In this document: positions 45,465-54,775 of the stretch, in pieces
Numbering within the stretch: position 1 is the first letter of the stretch
Layout: each line of letters opens with the position of its first letter
NCBI GenBank assembly: GCA_026390575.1
Contig: JAPLFR010000001.1
Coordinates: 1 to 64,000 of the forward strand
DNA: 64,000 bases
Origin: Ignavibacteriales bacterium
Lineage (GTDB): Bacteria > Bacteroidota > Ignavibacteria > UBA10030
Reading direction: 5' to 3'
Notes under the pieces: model-generated
What the model was told of the DNA's origin: nothing
What the model saw: the letters and a program-made list of their open reading frames with translations, nothing else
Database searches by the model: none
Made by a program: the position numbers and the translations under genes

Positions 45465-47315
45465 GTGACAAGTCTCCGTTATAAAATTGGTTTTAGTTAT
45501 GTCGTTATTGTTGTTATCGGTTTGGCAACGAGCGCTTTTGCTGTCTATAGTTTTTCCAATCTCCGTGATACGTTTAGTCTCATGTTACATGATAACTATG
45601 AAAGCGTCCGCGCTGCGCAAAATATGTTTAAGGCTTTAGGTCGACAGGAAAATGCCCAGCTTTCGATGTTGATTCAAGATAATGATGCGTATTTTCAATT
45701 TAGCACGAATCGATCAAATTTTTTCGGATGGTTGGAAAAAGCAAAACAAGGCAATGTGAATGATCGAGAAAAAATAGTCCTGGACCGGATCACCCAGGAT
45801 TCTTATCGATATACCCAGCTTACTGATTCGTTGTATCGTCTCTTGCAAATGAAAAGACAGACAACCGCTGCAGCCGAATTCAGAACGAGATTAATTCTTC
45901 CTGTCGCGAAATCGTTGCAGGATGGATGCTTCGAGTATCTCGAAATTAATCAAGATGCAATGACGGTGACCGAAGAAAAATTAAACCAGCTGACCAGCGA
46001 TGCAACTGTCACGGTCATTACGATTTCTATCGTAGCAGTATTTCTGAGTATCTTCACAAGTATACGATTTTCGCGGACTATTCTTTTACCGGCAGAGAAA
46101 CTGACTCGTTCTGTCCGCAGTATCAGTAGCGGTCAGCTGAATCAAAAAATCGATGTGAACACAGACGATGAGATTGGAGAGCTGAGTCAAGAATTCAACA
46201 AGATGACGGAACGCTTGAGAACCTATGAGCAATTAAATATCCAACAGCTCATTGTGGAGAAGAAAAAATCCGAGACGATTGTAGAAAGTATTGCCGACCC
46301 GGTTATCGTGACGGATCAGAACGGAGTCCTTGTTCTGATGAATCAAGCCGCGGCGGCTGTCTTCGATGTCCGTGGAGCCGATTGGCATGGGAAAGTTTTG
46401 CGCGAAGTCGTCGGCAATCAAAGCTGGGCAGAGATGCTGGAATTCGGCGGCATCCGGCGCATAGAACAGGAGCACCGCGATCCGCTTTTCGCATTCACAC
46501 GCAACGATCTGAAATTATACTTCCGGCCGCGTCAAGCGCACATTATGGATGAGCATGGAAATATTCAAGGTGTGGTCACGCTGTTACAGGATGTAACGCG
46601 ATTCAAAGACCTTGACCGGATGAAATCCGAGTTTATTGCAACGGTTTCTCATGAACTTCGCACACCGTTGACGTCATTAAGCATGGGCATCGATATCCTT
46701 TCTCAGGAAGTTGTGGGATCCGTGAACCAGCGCCAAAAAGATCTTCTTGTGGCTGCGAAAGATGATTCTGAACGACTGCGAAAATTGGTAAAAGAATTGC
46801 TGGATCTTTCCAAGCTTGAATCCGGCAAATATGAAATGAAAAAAGAACTTATAGATTTCCGCCGGCTTGTGGCGGACGCCGTGCGACCGCTGCGTCTTCC
46901 GTTTGAGGAAAAACAGATTCACCTAGAGCTTGCTATTCCGGAACATCTCCATGCGCTTTCTGCCGATCCCCATCAGCTTACCTGGGTTGTCACGAACTTA
47001 TTGAGTAATGCACTTCGTTACACCGATACAGGCGGCAAAGTTCAGTTGACTGCCAAGGAAGAGAAAGATGGACTTTTTGTAACCGTTGCCGATACGGGGC
47101 ATGGAATTCCACAAGAGAATTTAGAAACAGTTTTTGATAAATTTGTACAAGTGAAAAGCTCAACTGAGACAACACCGGGCAGCGTTGGATTGGGGTTGGC
47201 AATTGCTCGAGAAGTAGTAGAAGCCCACGGTGGACGAATCTGGGTAGAAAGTCAGATAGGAGTTGGCAGCACATTTTTCTTCACTCTTCCTACCGTACTG
47301 CAGGCCGAGGTATAA
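45465..47315 (+). CDS. Membrane histidine kinase, KinB-like
   Basis: The 616-residue product starts at a GTG (45465). Order of parts: helix (about 8-30), periplasmic helical-bundle sensor (about 31-180), helix (about 183-203), HAMP (about 205-258), PAS (about 270-385), HisKA (TVSHELRTPL) and HATPase (NLLSNALRYT, DTGHGIP, GLGLAIARE). Together with the sigma-54 activator 5 bases downstream it forms a pair like KinB/AlgB. The signal is unknown. Confidence 0.88.
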   Translation: MTSLRYKIGFSYVVIVVIGLATSAFAVYSFSNLRDTFSLMLHDNYESVRAAQNMFKALGRQENAQLSMLIQDNDAYFQFSTNRSNFFGWLEKAKQGNVNDREKIVLDRITQDSYRYTQLTDSLYRLLQMKRQTTAAAEFRTRLILPVAKSLQDGCFEYLEINQDAMTVTEEKLNQLTSDATVTVITISIVAVFLSIFTSIRFSRTILLPAEKLTRSVRSISSGQLNQKIDVNTDDEIGELSQEFNKMTERLRTYEQLNIQQLIVEKKKSETIVESIADPVIVTDQNGVLVLMNQAAAAVFDVRGADWHGKVLREVVGNQSWAEMLEFGGIRRIEQEHRDPLFAFTRNDLKLYFRPRQAHIMDEHGNIQGVVTLLQDVTRFKDLDRMKSEFIATVSHELRTPLTSLSMGIDILSQEVVGSVNQRQKDLLVAAKDDSERLRKLVKELLDLSKLESGKYEMKKELIDFRRLVADAVRPLRLPFEEKQIHLELAIPEHLHALSADPHQLTWVVTNLLSNALRYTDTGGKVQLTAKEEKDGLFVTVADTGHGIPQENLETVFDKFVQVKSSTETTPGSVGLGLAIAREVVEAHGGRIWVESQIGVGSTFFFTLPTVLQAEV

Positions 47316-47320
47316 GTCGA

Positions 47321-48643
47321 ATGCAGCAGCAAAAACCAAAAATACTTGTTGTCGATGACGAGAAAAATATTCTCAATACAATCGGTATCTGTTTCGAATC
47401 GATCGGTATTGATGCAACGCTCTGTGCGAAACCGCAGGATGTATTGCACTTACTGCAGGAACATGTATTTGATATAGCTTTTGTCGATCTAAAAATGTCG
47501 CCCATGGATGGTATTGAAGTCCTTGCTGAGATAAAACAGTATTCGCCCAACACGACTGTTATTATTATGACAGCCCATGGCTCGGTCGATACAGCTGTCG
47601 TCGCGATCAAAAAAGGGGCGCACGATTATCTACAGAAACCCTTCGATTTTGAGGAATTGAAACTATTCACACAAAAAGTTCTTGCACATCATCAGCTTGT
47701 TCATGAAGTAGCTGAACTTCGCGAAGAACTTGCCTCCTTGCAGGGCAGCGGTGAAATCATCACACGGAACCGTGCAATGATTGAACAGCTTGACATTGCA
47801 GCGCGTGTTGCAGAAAGTACCATTAGCATTCTGGTTGAAGGAGAAAGCGGCACAGGAAAAGAATTAGTAGCGCATTACATCCACCAGAAAAGCAATCGTG
47901 CCGATAAACCGTTTGTCAAAGTGAACTGTGCCGCAATTCCAGAACAGCTATTAGAGAGCGAACTATTTGGCCATGTGCGCGGTGCATTTACCGGCGCGTT
48001 GAAGGATCGGCAGGGCCGGTTTGAAATGGCAGACGGCGGAACAATCTTCTTAGATGAAATTGGGGAGTTGTCATCATCCATCCAATCGAAACTCTTGCGT
48101 GTTCTGCAGACGAAAGATTTCGAGCGTGTTGGTGAAAATATAACGCGCAAAGTGGACGTGCGAGTAATTTCTGCAACAAATCGCAATTTGGACGAAGCAT
48201 TGAAAGAAGGAAGTTTCCGCGAAGATCTCTTCTACCGCTTGAATGGAGTCCGGATAAAACTTCCTTCGCTTCGAGAACGGCCGGAAGACGTGCCGCTGCT
48301 CATCCATCATTTTCTCAATAAAATTTCAAAAGATCGTGACATCAAAATTTCAACGGATGCTGACAAAGTTCTGAAAACGTATCGTTGGAGCGGCAATGTT
48401 CGGGAATTGGAAAACGTCATCGAGCGCGCAGCGCTTCTTGCAGCAAATGGCGTCATCGAACCAGCACATTTGCCGGAAGAGATTCGCGCAAGAATTGAAA
48501 CAAATGCCCTCTCTTTGGAAGAAACTGAAAAAGTACAAATCAAAAAAGTTCTTCAGATTGCAAAAGATTACGATGAAGCCGCTCGCATTCTTGGCGTAGA
48601 TCGAAAGACCTTGCTGAACAAACGCAAGAAATTTGGATTATAA
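47321..48643 (+). CDS. Sigma-54-dependent response regulator (AlgB/NtrC type)
   Basis: The 440-residue product has a receiver domain (VVDDEKNIL, FVDLKMSPMDG with the phosphoacceptor Asp, KPFDF), an AAA+ domain with Walker A GESGTGKE, the sigma-54 contact loop GAFTGA and Walker B GGTIFLDEIGEL, an R-finger region, and a Fis-type HTH (AARILGVDRKTLLNKRKKFGL). It activates sigma-54 promoters. It pairs with the preceding kinase. Confidence 0.92.
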   Translation: MQQQKPKILVVDDEKNILNTIGICFESIGIDATLCAKPQDVLHLLQEHVFDIAFVDLKMSPMDGIEVLAEIKQYSPNTTVIIMTAHGSVDTAVVAIKKGAHDYLQKPFDFEELKLFTQKVLAHHQLVHEVAELREELASLQGSGEIITRNRAMIEQLDIAARVAESTISILVEGESGTGKELVAHYIHQKSNRADKPFVKVNCAAIPEQLLESELFGHVRGAFTGALKDRQGRFEMADGGTIFLDEIGELSSSIQSKLLRVLQTKDFERVGENITRKVDVRVISATNRNLDEALKEGSFREDLFYRLNGVRIKLPSLRERPEDVPLLIHHFLNKISKDRDIKISTDADKVLKTYRWSGNVRELENVIERAALLAANGVIEPAHLPEEIRARIETNALSLEETEKVQIKKVLQIAKDYDEAARILGVDRKTLLNKRKKFGL

Positions 48644-48879
48644 GCGTCAGAACGCGGGGCATTTTTCCTCATTCATTTTCTCGTCAAATTTCTGCAATTT
48701 CGCCTTTATACACTCCTTATTCATTAAGAGCGTGGAATTTTTCCCCACATCTTCACTTTCTGTTATTCCAAAAGGCAGATATTGTATTGAAAAAGCCATG
48801 AAAGACTCGGGATGTGTGGTACTAAATTTGAGTATCAGAATTAGTTTGTTTATCGAACTCAAAGAATCGAGGAATTAAA

Positions 48880-49224
48880 ATGTCAACAAAACTTACAACA
48901 CTCAATAATTTGGAAATCGCTGTGCTGGAGCCGCGTGGTTCGCTGATTGGCGGTGAAGAGACGGACGATTTAAAAGCCAAAGCCAAAGATTTAGTGGAAC
49001 AAGGAAATAAAAAACTTGTGCTTGATCTTGGCAGCATTACGTATATGAATAGTTCCGGAATAGGTGCGCTCGTCGGCATCCATTCTATGTATCAAAAAGT
49101 GTCTGGCAAAATCAGCCTCTGCAACGTTGCAAAAGGGGTTCAAAATGTTTTTGTCATTACAAAGCTCACGAGTGTTTTTAACGTAGAAGAAGATCGTCAG
49201 CAGGCGATCAATAGTCTTAAGTAG
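48880..49224 (+). CDS. STAS-domain anti-sigma-factor antagonist
   Basis: The 114-residue product is a single STAS domain with LEPRGSLIGGEE, LVLDLGSITYMNSSGIGALVG (the second Ser of NSSG is the expected phosphorylation site) and LTSVFNVEEDRQQAI. Such proteins switch partner anti-sigma kinases. No kinase gene is adjacent. The ATG follows GAGGAATTAAA. Confidence 0.9.
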   Translation: MSTKLTTLNNLEIAVLEPRGSLIGGEETDDLKAKAKDLVEQGNKKLVLDLGSITYMNSSGIGALVGIHSMYQKVSGKISLCNVAKGVQNVFVITKLTSVFNVEEDRQQAINSLK

Positions 49225-49284
49225 TCTTAAAGTATAAGTCATAATCATAATCATTACATATCACACAAATCAGGAGAACGTTTC

Positions 49285-50019
49285 ATGAAGACTTCCACGT
49301 TCAATGCTATCGTTATCGTCCTCGCTTTCGTTTTTGGCTGGGTGATTTTCGAATACTTTTTACCATCCTTCATCAAGGAAGGCGGTGTACTTGTCATCGG
49401 TCTTATCGCAATTGTTATCATGCTGATCGCAGTAGTCGTTGAGCGTTGGCTCACATTGAAGAAAGCCAATGGCAAAGGCACGTTAACTGTGTTTTTAAAA
49501 AGCGTGCAACAGGCAGTGAATTCCGGCGATATCGATGCAGCGCTTGCCGCATGCGATAAACAGCGCGGCTCTTGCGCCAACGTTCTCCGCGCGGGCCTAG
49601 AAAAATACAAAATGGTGATAGAAGAAGGTGATGTGAAAGGACAAAAAGAATTAATGGAAAGTATTCAGCGCTCTATTGAAGAAGCAACGATGCTCGAAGT
49701 GCCAATGCTGGAAAAAAACCTATCGATGATGTCCACAATTGCTTCTATTGGAACGATGGTGGGATTGCTCGGAACAGTTATCGGGATGATTCGTTCATTC
49801 CAAGCAATGGGGCGAGCCGGCGCACCTGATGCAGTTCAACTCGCTATCGGTATTTCTGAAGCGCTTATCAACACTGCCGGCGGTCTTGTTGCTGGTATCG
49901 GCGGTATCGTTGCATATAACTTCTTTGTCACGAAAATCGATAACTTCACCTATATGATTGACGAAGCGAGCTATTCCATAATTCAATCCTTAGCATCACG
50001 CAGACCGCATAAGAAGTAA
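49285..50019 (+). CDS. exbB: ExbB/MotA/TolQ-family proton channel subunit
   Basis: The 244-residue product has an N-terminal helix, a second helix (about 36-55), a cytoplasmic domain and two C-terminal helices with the conserved GTMVGLLGTVIGMIRSF and GISEALINTAGGLVAGIGGIVAYN (parts of residues 151-215). It forms the inner-membrane energiser with ExbD and TonB. First gene of the operon exbB-exbD-exbD-tonB, spaced by 17, 3 and 8 bases. Confidence 0.93.
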   Translation: MKTSTFNAIVIVLAFVFGWVIFEYFLPSFIKEGGVLVIGLIAIVIMLIAVVVERWLTLKKANGKGTLTVFLKSVQQAVNSGDIDAALAACDKQRGSCANVLRAGLEKYKMVIEEGDVKGQKELMESIQRSIEEATMLEVPMLEKNLSMMSTIASIGTMVGLLGTVIGMIRSFQAMGRAGAPDAVQLAIGISEALINTAGGLVAGIGGIVAYNFFVTKIDNFTYMIDEASYSIIQSLASRRPHKK

Positions 50020-50036
50020 CCGGGAAAGGTGACGTT

Positions 50037-50504
50037 ATGCCAAAACATAAAAAGAAAAGACTCGGCACTCGCATCGACATGACACCAATGGTGGACGTAG
50101 CAATGCTCTTGCTGACGTTCTTCATGTTGACGACGCAGTTTAAACCGCCCGAGGATGTCGATGTTATCATTCCGGCGTCGCATTCGGAATTCAAACTGCC
50201 GGAATCGCACATCATGATGGTGTATGTGACCAAAGACGGCAAGATCTGGCTGGGTGTTGATTCACAAGGTCTGATGGAGCGGTTGTTTGGTGTGCAAAAC
50301 AAATACAGAAAATCAGTCGAGGTGGATAAAAATACGCTCGGCAATTTACTCATTACAGCACGTATCAATGATCCAAAGCTTCGCACGGTCATTAAGGGTG
50401 ATAAAAACGCACCCTATGGACCGATGGAAGATGTGATGGATGTTTTAGTGAAAGCGAAGATTACACGCTTTAATCTCGTCACAGATTTGGATAAAGGAGC
50501 ATAA
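50037..50504 (+). CDS. exbD: ExbD-family biopolymer transport protein (first copy)
   Basis: The 155-residue product has a basic N-terminus, one membrane helix with the proton-relay Asp (IDMTPMVDVAMLLLTFFML) and a periplasmic domain ending ITRFNLVTDLDK. It couples the proton gradient to TonB. Paired with a second ExbD directly downstream. Confidence 0.93.
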   Translation: MPKHKKKRLGTRIDMTPMVDVAMLLLTFFMLTTQFKPPEDVDVIIPASHSEFKLPESHIMMVYVTKDGKIWLGVDSQGLMERLFGVQNKYRKSVEVDKNTLGNLLITARINDPKLRTVIKGDKNAPYGPMEDVMDVLVKAKITRFNLVTDLDKGA

Positions 50505-50507
50505 TTT

Positions 50508-51005
50508 ATGGCCGGTGCAGAAGTTGCTGAATCAAAATCGCATTCAAAAGGGAAGAAGAAAAAGAAGCGCGCTGGTATTCACATCGACATGACGCCGATG
50601 GTTGACGTTGCCATGTTGCTGCTGACATTCTTCATGCTTACGACAGTCTTCAACAAGCCCCAAACGATGGAGTTGAATTTACCGCCGGATGACAATGTTC
50701 AGGTGGAAGTTGCAGCATCCACGCTTCTCACAGTACGCGTTGAGCCGAGTATGGCTATCTACTGGAGTATGGGTAATGAACCGACTGCGCTTAAAAAAAT
50801 CACATTTAAAGAACTGCGTCCGCTGCTCATTGAAAGACTTCGCAGCAATCCAAAACTCATAACGCTGGTGCAGATCGATCGTGAATCAAAATATAACGAT
50901 ATGGTCGACATTATGGATGAGCTCAACCTCGCTAATATCACAAAATTCAGCTTTGCACCAATGAAAGATGCTGATAAAAAGTTGATAGCGAAAGTAGCAG
51001 GATAG
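50508..51005 (+). CDS. exbD: ExbD-family biopolymer transport protein (second copy)
   Basis: The 165-residue product has a Lys-rich start (KGKKKKKRAG) and the helix motif IDMTPMVDVAMLLLTFFML, identical to that of the first copy. The periplasmic domain differs. Two ExbD genes in one operon are common in this phylum and may make mixed complexes. Confidence 0.93.
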   Translation: MAGAEVAESKSHSKGKKKKKRAGIHIDMTPMVDVAMLLLTFFMLTTVFNKPQTMELNLPPDDNVQVEVAASTLLTVRVEPSMAIYWSMGNEPTALKKITFKELRPLLIERLRSNPKLITLVQIDRESKYNDMVDIMDELNLANITKFSFAPMKDADKKLIAKVAG

Positions 51006-51013
51006 GAGACGAT

Positions 51014-51745
51014 ATGGCGCAAACAATTGCAGTACCTGTCCAGTATGGTGCAGCCGAATTAAAAACGGTTGCTCAAAAATATATGATGTGGGGCCTTATA
51101 ACAGGCATTCTCATCTGCTTCTCCGGTGTCGGCACATATCATCTAGCCATCTGGTTGAATGAAGATGAAGAACCTGTTCATATGGTCCGCATTATGAAAT
51201 ACACAGATCTTGGACCACCTCCATCGTTGACCAATCAAGCCGCACCTGCTGTTGCAGTTTCAGGTCCGGCAGTGAGGCCAAGTATTGGTGTTCCCGTTCC
51301 TGTGCCTGATGCAGAAGTCAGCCCAGAGCAGACCATTTTATCACAAACAGAATTGAGCCAGCAATCCGCACCTGCAATCGATGCAAGTTCGTCAAGTGCT
51401 GGTGCCGCTCAAATTGAACAAGATTTGAAGATTGATGAAGATGCTCCACCTCCAGATTTCGTTCCATACGAAAAGGAACCCACAGTTGTCAAGCGAGTTG
51501 AGCCGAAATATCCGGATCTCGCTTTACGCGCCGGCTTGGAAGGCAATGTGTTCGTAAAAGTATGGGTAGATAAAGAGGGAAAAGTACGTAAGGTTGTTCT
51601 TCTCAAGAGCGATGCTCCAATCTTTGAAGATGCTGCGATCGGAGCTGCGAAGCAATGGGTCTTTACTCCGGCAGTGATGCAGAAAGGTCCGGTCTCGGTT
51701 TGGGTTTCTATCCCGTTCCGGTTTAGACTGACGGGAAATAAATAA
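51014..51745 (+). CDS. tonB: TonB-family energy transducer
   Basis: The 243-residue product has an N-terminal membrane helix (about 25-48), a Pro/Ala/Val/Ser-rich linker (PVPVPDAEVSPEQ) and a C-terminal TonB domain (about 155-240; EPKYPDLALRAGLEGNVFV and WVFTPAVMQKGPVSVWVSIPF). It spans the periplasm to power TonB-dependent receptors. Confidence 0.92.
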   Translation: MAQTIAVPVQYGAAELKTVAQKYMMWGLITGILICFSGVGTYHLAIWLNEDEEPVHMVRIMKYTDLGPPPSLTNQAAPAVAVSGPAVRPSIGVPVPVPDAEVSPEQTILSQTELSQQSAPAIDASSSSAGAAQIEQDLKIDEDAPPPDFVPYEKEPTVVKRVEPKYPDLALRAGLEGNVFVKVWVDKEGKVRKVVLLKSDAPIFEDAAIGAAKQWVFTPAVMQKGPVSVWVSIPFRFRLTGNK

Positions 51746-51840
51746 CCATTTGATAACGTCAAAGCTGATGAGTGCAAGGAAACAGCACATCCTGAAAGTT
51801 GGGATGAACTGATACTTAGACTTATCAGCTTTGCACGTTT

Positions 51841-52080
51841 ATGAGGTCGAGGTTCGTAAGAGTGCGGAAGCTTTCCAATATATCGACGTATTTACATTAC
51901 TCCGTTTCTATTATTACGTTTCTATTCGGAATAATAGTGATAAGCGGTGTTGCATTCCAATATGTGCCGAGTAAATTGCGCGTAACATTCGGCATTGTAC
52001 TAATGCTCTGGGGAATTTATCGGTTTGTTTCTACATGGATCCACGTGCGTCAAAAAAATGAAAAAGATGAAGAAGAATGA
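51841..52080 (+). CDS. Small two-helix membrane protein
   Basis: The 79-residue product has two membrane helices (about 16-40 and 46-65) joined by FQYVPSKLR and an acidic tail (NEKDEEE). The stop overlaps the ATG of the next gene (ATGA), so it is translationally coupled to the PstS-like lipoprotein. Function unknown. It lies just after tonB. Confidence 0.75.
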   Translation: MRSRFVRVRKLSNISTYLHYSVSIITFLFGIIVISGVAFQYVPSKLRVTFGIVLMLWGIYRFVSTWIHVRQKNEKDEEE

Positions 52081-52979
52081 AGCATACACTTCTTTCCATA
52101 CTCTTTATTATCATTGCAGTCATCAGCGGATGTAAAAAACAAAATGAGACAGCGCCATTAAGTAATCGCCTGTTGCTTACCGCTGATCCGTACTTACCGC
52201 TCATGCAACAAGAAGGTGAACAATACATGAGTCTCTATCCGCAGGTGAAAATTGAAGTGCGCGGCGCAACAACTCGTGAGGCAATCGTTTCATTTTTAAA
52301 TGACAGCGTTCATACTATTGTGATTGATCGGCAGTTTAATGAAGAAGAAAAACAAGTTGCACAACAAGCTTCTCTTCGGCTTGTTGAGTATAAAATTGCC
52401 GAAGACGGCATTGCAGTCATCGTTCACAAGCAAAATCCAATTCCAAATATTACTCCAGAATCGGTACATCACATAGTCACAAAAACAGCAACAGAATGGA
52501 CACAGATTGCTGAATCTCGATGGTCTGGGCCTATTGATTTTGTTCTGACCGGAAGAAACTCTGGGTTGTATGAATTACTTCAGAAAAAGATATTTGCCGG
52601 ATCGAAACCGTTGGAACCAAATACAGTCATGGACAGTCAACGTGACGTGATTCAGTACGTAAGTGCACACGCGCAATCGGTTGGATTTGTAGCCGCATCG
52701 CTTCTGACGGATCAAACGATAAAAGTGAAGATGCTCCCAATCCTTGCAAAATCGCCAGAGGGCGACGAAAGAGAATATTTACCGGGTCAGCAAGAAATTC
52801 ACGAATCGCTTTATCCATTCCATTATTCTTTGTATCTTTACAACGCGGAAGCCAAGGCGGCTGTTGGAGTTGGTTTTAGCGCATTAGTACTATCAAATGT
52901 TGGGCAAAAGATTTTTCAGACAGCAGGCTTAGTGCCTGTTACTATTCCATATCGGACTATTCAGTTACATGCGGAGTGA
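52077..52979 (+). CDS. PstS-like substrate-binding lipoprotein
   Basis: The 300-residue product has a lipobox (VISGC, Cys19) and a phosphate-binding-protein-like fold (QYMSLYPQVKIEVRG, LVEYKIAEDGIAVIVHKQNP, TGRNSGLYELLQ, QSVGFVAAS). The TRE and RNSG segments correspond to ligand-contact regions of PstS. No Pst permease is nearby; association with ExbB/TonB genes suggests an envelope role rather than ABC import. Confidence 0.82.
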   Translation: MKHTLLSILFIIIAVISGCKKQNETAPLSNRLLLTADPYLPLMQQEGEQYMSLYPQVKIEVRGATTREAIVSFLNDSVHTIVIDRQFNEEEKQVAQQASLRLVEYKIAEDGIAVIVHKQNPIPNITPESVHHIVTKTATEWTQIAESRWSGPIDFVLTGRNSGLYELLQKKIFAGSKPLEPNTVMDSQRDVIQYVSAHAQSVGFVAASLLTDQTIKVKMLPILAKSPEGDEREYLPGQQEIHESLYPFHYSLYLYNAEAKAAVGVGFSALVLSNVGQKIFQTAGLVPVTIPYRTIQLHAE

Positions 52980-52986
52980 AACGATA

Positions 52987-54693
52987 ATGAAGCGTATCCT
53001 TTTAGTTGTTGCGGTTATGATGGTAGCTGCCACGACCACAGTCATCAGTCAGTCACTTGATAGAGCAACAGACCTGATGAAACAAAAAAAATATGGTGAG
53101 GCAATTGTTGTTTGTCAAACGTACCTTCAATCCAACTCGCGCGATGAGAATGGATGGCTAATTCTTGCAAAGGCATATGAACAAGCAGGAAGCCTCGATT
53201 CTGCGGAAATTGCTGCAAAGAAGGCAGTGCAGTTGGACGACGAGATGATGGAAGGATATACAGTTCTCGGGCAGATTCAACTTGCAAAGAAAAACGTACA
53301 AGACGCTTATGCTACAGCAAAAGCAGGGCTGAAGATGACGAAGCGAAAGCAGTCGAAGTATCCTCCTTTGCTTGTTGTCCTGGGACAGAGTCTCATTGCT
53401 TTAGATTCTGCTGATGCTGCGTTGGTCGCCGCCGCAGAAGCAAAGGAATTGGATCCACAGATTGCGGCAGCATACGAAGTGATGGGAGATGCTTATTTAA
53501 AGCAAAAAGTAACTCCCATGGCGATTAGTAATTATGAAAAGTGCTTAGAGATAGATTCGCTCCAATCCGGAGTATTGTATAAAATAGCCAATACATATAA
53601 GAATGACCGGCAATATACAACAGCGGCAGAATGGTATGTCCGTATTCTTGCCCAAGATCCAAATAATGAAGCAGCTCGTCTTGAACTTGCAGGATTATTC
53701 TATCGCGCAAAACAATATACAAATTGTGCAAAGACTCTCAAAGAATACTTTAAGAACGAGAAAGCTCCTCCTAAAGAAATCCAATCGATATTTTTAGAAG
53801 CGCTGTATAAAAGCAGGCAATATAAAGAAGCCTTCGAGGTAGCAAAAACATATATAAAACTCGAGCCAAATTCAGTTCTCGCGTATAGAGCCCTTGCCTA
53901 TGGAAATCTTATCGATAAACAATATGCACAATCTATTGAGGCATATAAAAAAATTGCAGCCATTGATACCATGGAGTTTGATGATTATCGCTGGCTAGGA
54001 ACTGCTTATAAACAAGTGAAAAAGGATTCTCTGGCGGTGATAACCTGGGAAGAAGCGATCAAAGATACGACACAGGCAATTGCACTGCGATCCTATTTGC
54101 TTGGTGAAATAGGGTCGTATTATATGAACCACAAACAATACGAGCGTGCTGCAGAATTTTTTCAAAAGCGTTTTCAGATCGACACAGTAGCTGTAGGATC
54201 TATCATTAATTACGCTCAGTGTATGATGCAGATCGATAAATTTGAATCAGCAAGTGCCGCCCTGAAAAAAGCAATTGCGCAGAATCCAAAATATCCGCCC
54301 GCTTATATTAACCTGGGCTTTTGTTATTTCCAGATGAAAGATTTTGATGCCGGGAGCAGCGCATTTGAAACGGCAATTAAGGTCATTGATACTGCAGAGA
54401 CAAAGTTTCGCTTTGAACTTGCCGATGCCTATCGCGGGATTGCGTTGGCGTTAATGCTGGAAAAGAAATCGACGCCGGAAGAATCAAAAAAGAAATGGGA
54501 AGATGCCGTTACTTCCTTAAAGAAATCAATTAAGTACAAAGAAGATGTTGGTCAATCGCACCTTCTTCTTGGACAGAGCTATCAGAATTTGAATAAAAAG
54601 GAAGATGCTATAAGAGAATATAAACGGACGCTTCAGCTTGATCCGAAGAATGAAGCCGCTAAAAAAGGTTTGAAAGATCTGCAGCCAGAATAG
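52987..54693 (+). CDS. Periplasmic TPR protein
   Basis: The start at 52987 gives a signal peptide (LLVVAVMMVAATTTVISQ); a longer reading starts at 52969 inside the preceding gene. The 568-residue product has about ten TPR units (KYGEAIVVCQTYLQ, NEAARLELAGLFYRAKQY, KKEDAIREYKRTLQLDPKN). It is probably a scaffold working with the neighbouring lipoproteins. The gap to the previous gene is 7 bases. Confidence 0.85.
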   Translation: MKRILLVVAVMMVAATTTVISQSLDRATDLMKQKKYGEAIVVCQTYLQSNSRDENGWLILAKAYEQAGSLDSAEIAAKKAVQLDDEMMEGYTVLGQIQLAKKNVQDAYATAKAGLKMTKRKQSKYPPLLVVLGQSLIALDSADAALVAAAEAKELDPQIAAAYEVMGDAYLKQKVTPMAISNYEKCLEIDSLQSGVLYKIANTYKNDRQYTTAAEWYVRILAQDPNNEAARLELAGLFYRAKQYTNCAKTLKEYFKNEKAPPKEIQSIFLEALYKSRQYKEAFEVAKTYIKLEPNSVLAYRALAYGNLIDKQYAQSIEAYKKIAAIDTMEFDDYRWLGTAYKQVKKDSLAVITWEEAIKDTTQAIALRSYLLGEIGSYYMNHKQYERAAEFFQKRFQIDTVAVGSIINYAQCMMQIDKFESASAALKKAIAQNPKYPPAYINLGFCYFQMKDFDAGSSAFETAIKVIDTAETKFRFELADAYRGIALALMLEKKSTPEESKKKWEDAVTSLKKSIKYKEDVGQSHLLLGQSYQNLNKKEDAIREYKRTLQLDPKNEAAKKGLKDLQPE

Positions 54694-54775
54694 AAAATGA
54701 AGTTCCGATTCAATGAGAATAATAGTGAAAAATCAACTTGTTTCTTCCACACAGCTCTAATCGAAAGGAACGGCG

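Noticed and set aside
48633-48878. Possible 81-residue gene before the STAS gene
   Set aside because: It overlaps the end of the preceding regulator, has biased composition (Phe, Ser) and no start signal of its own.
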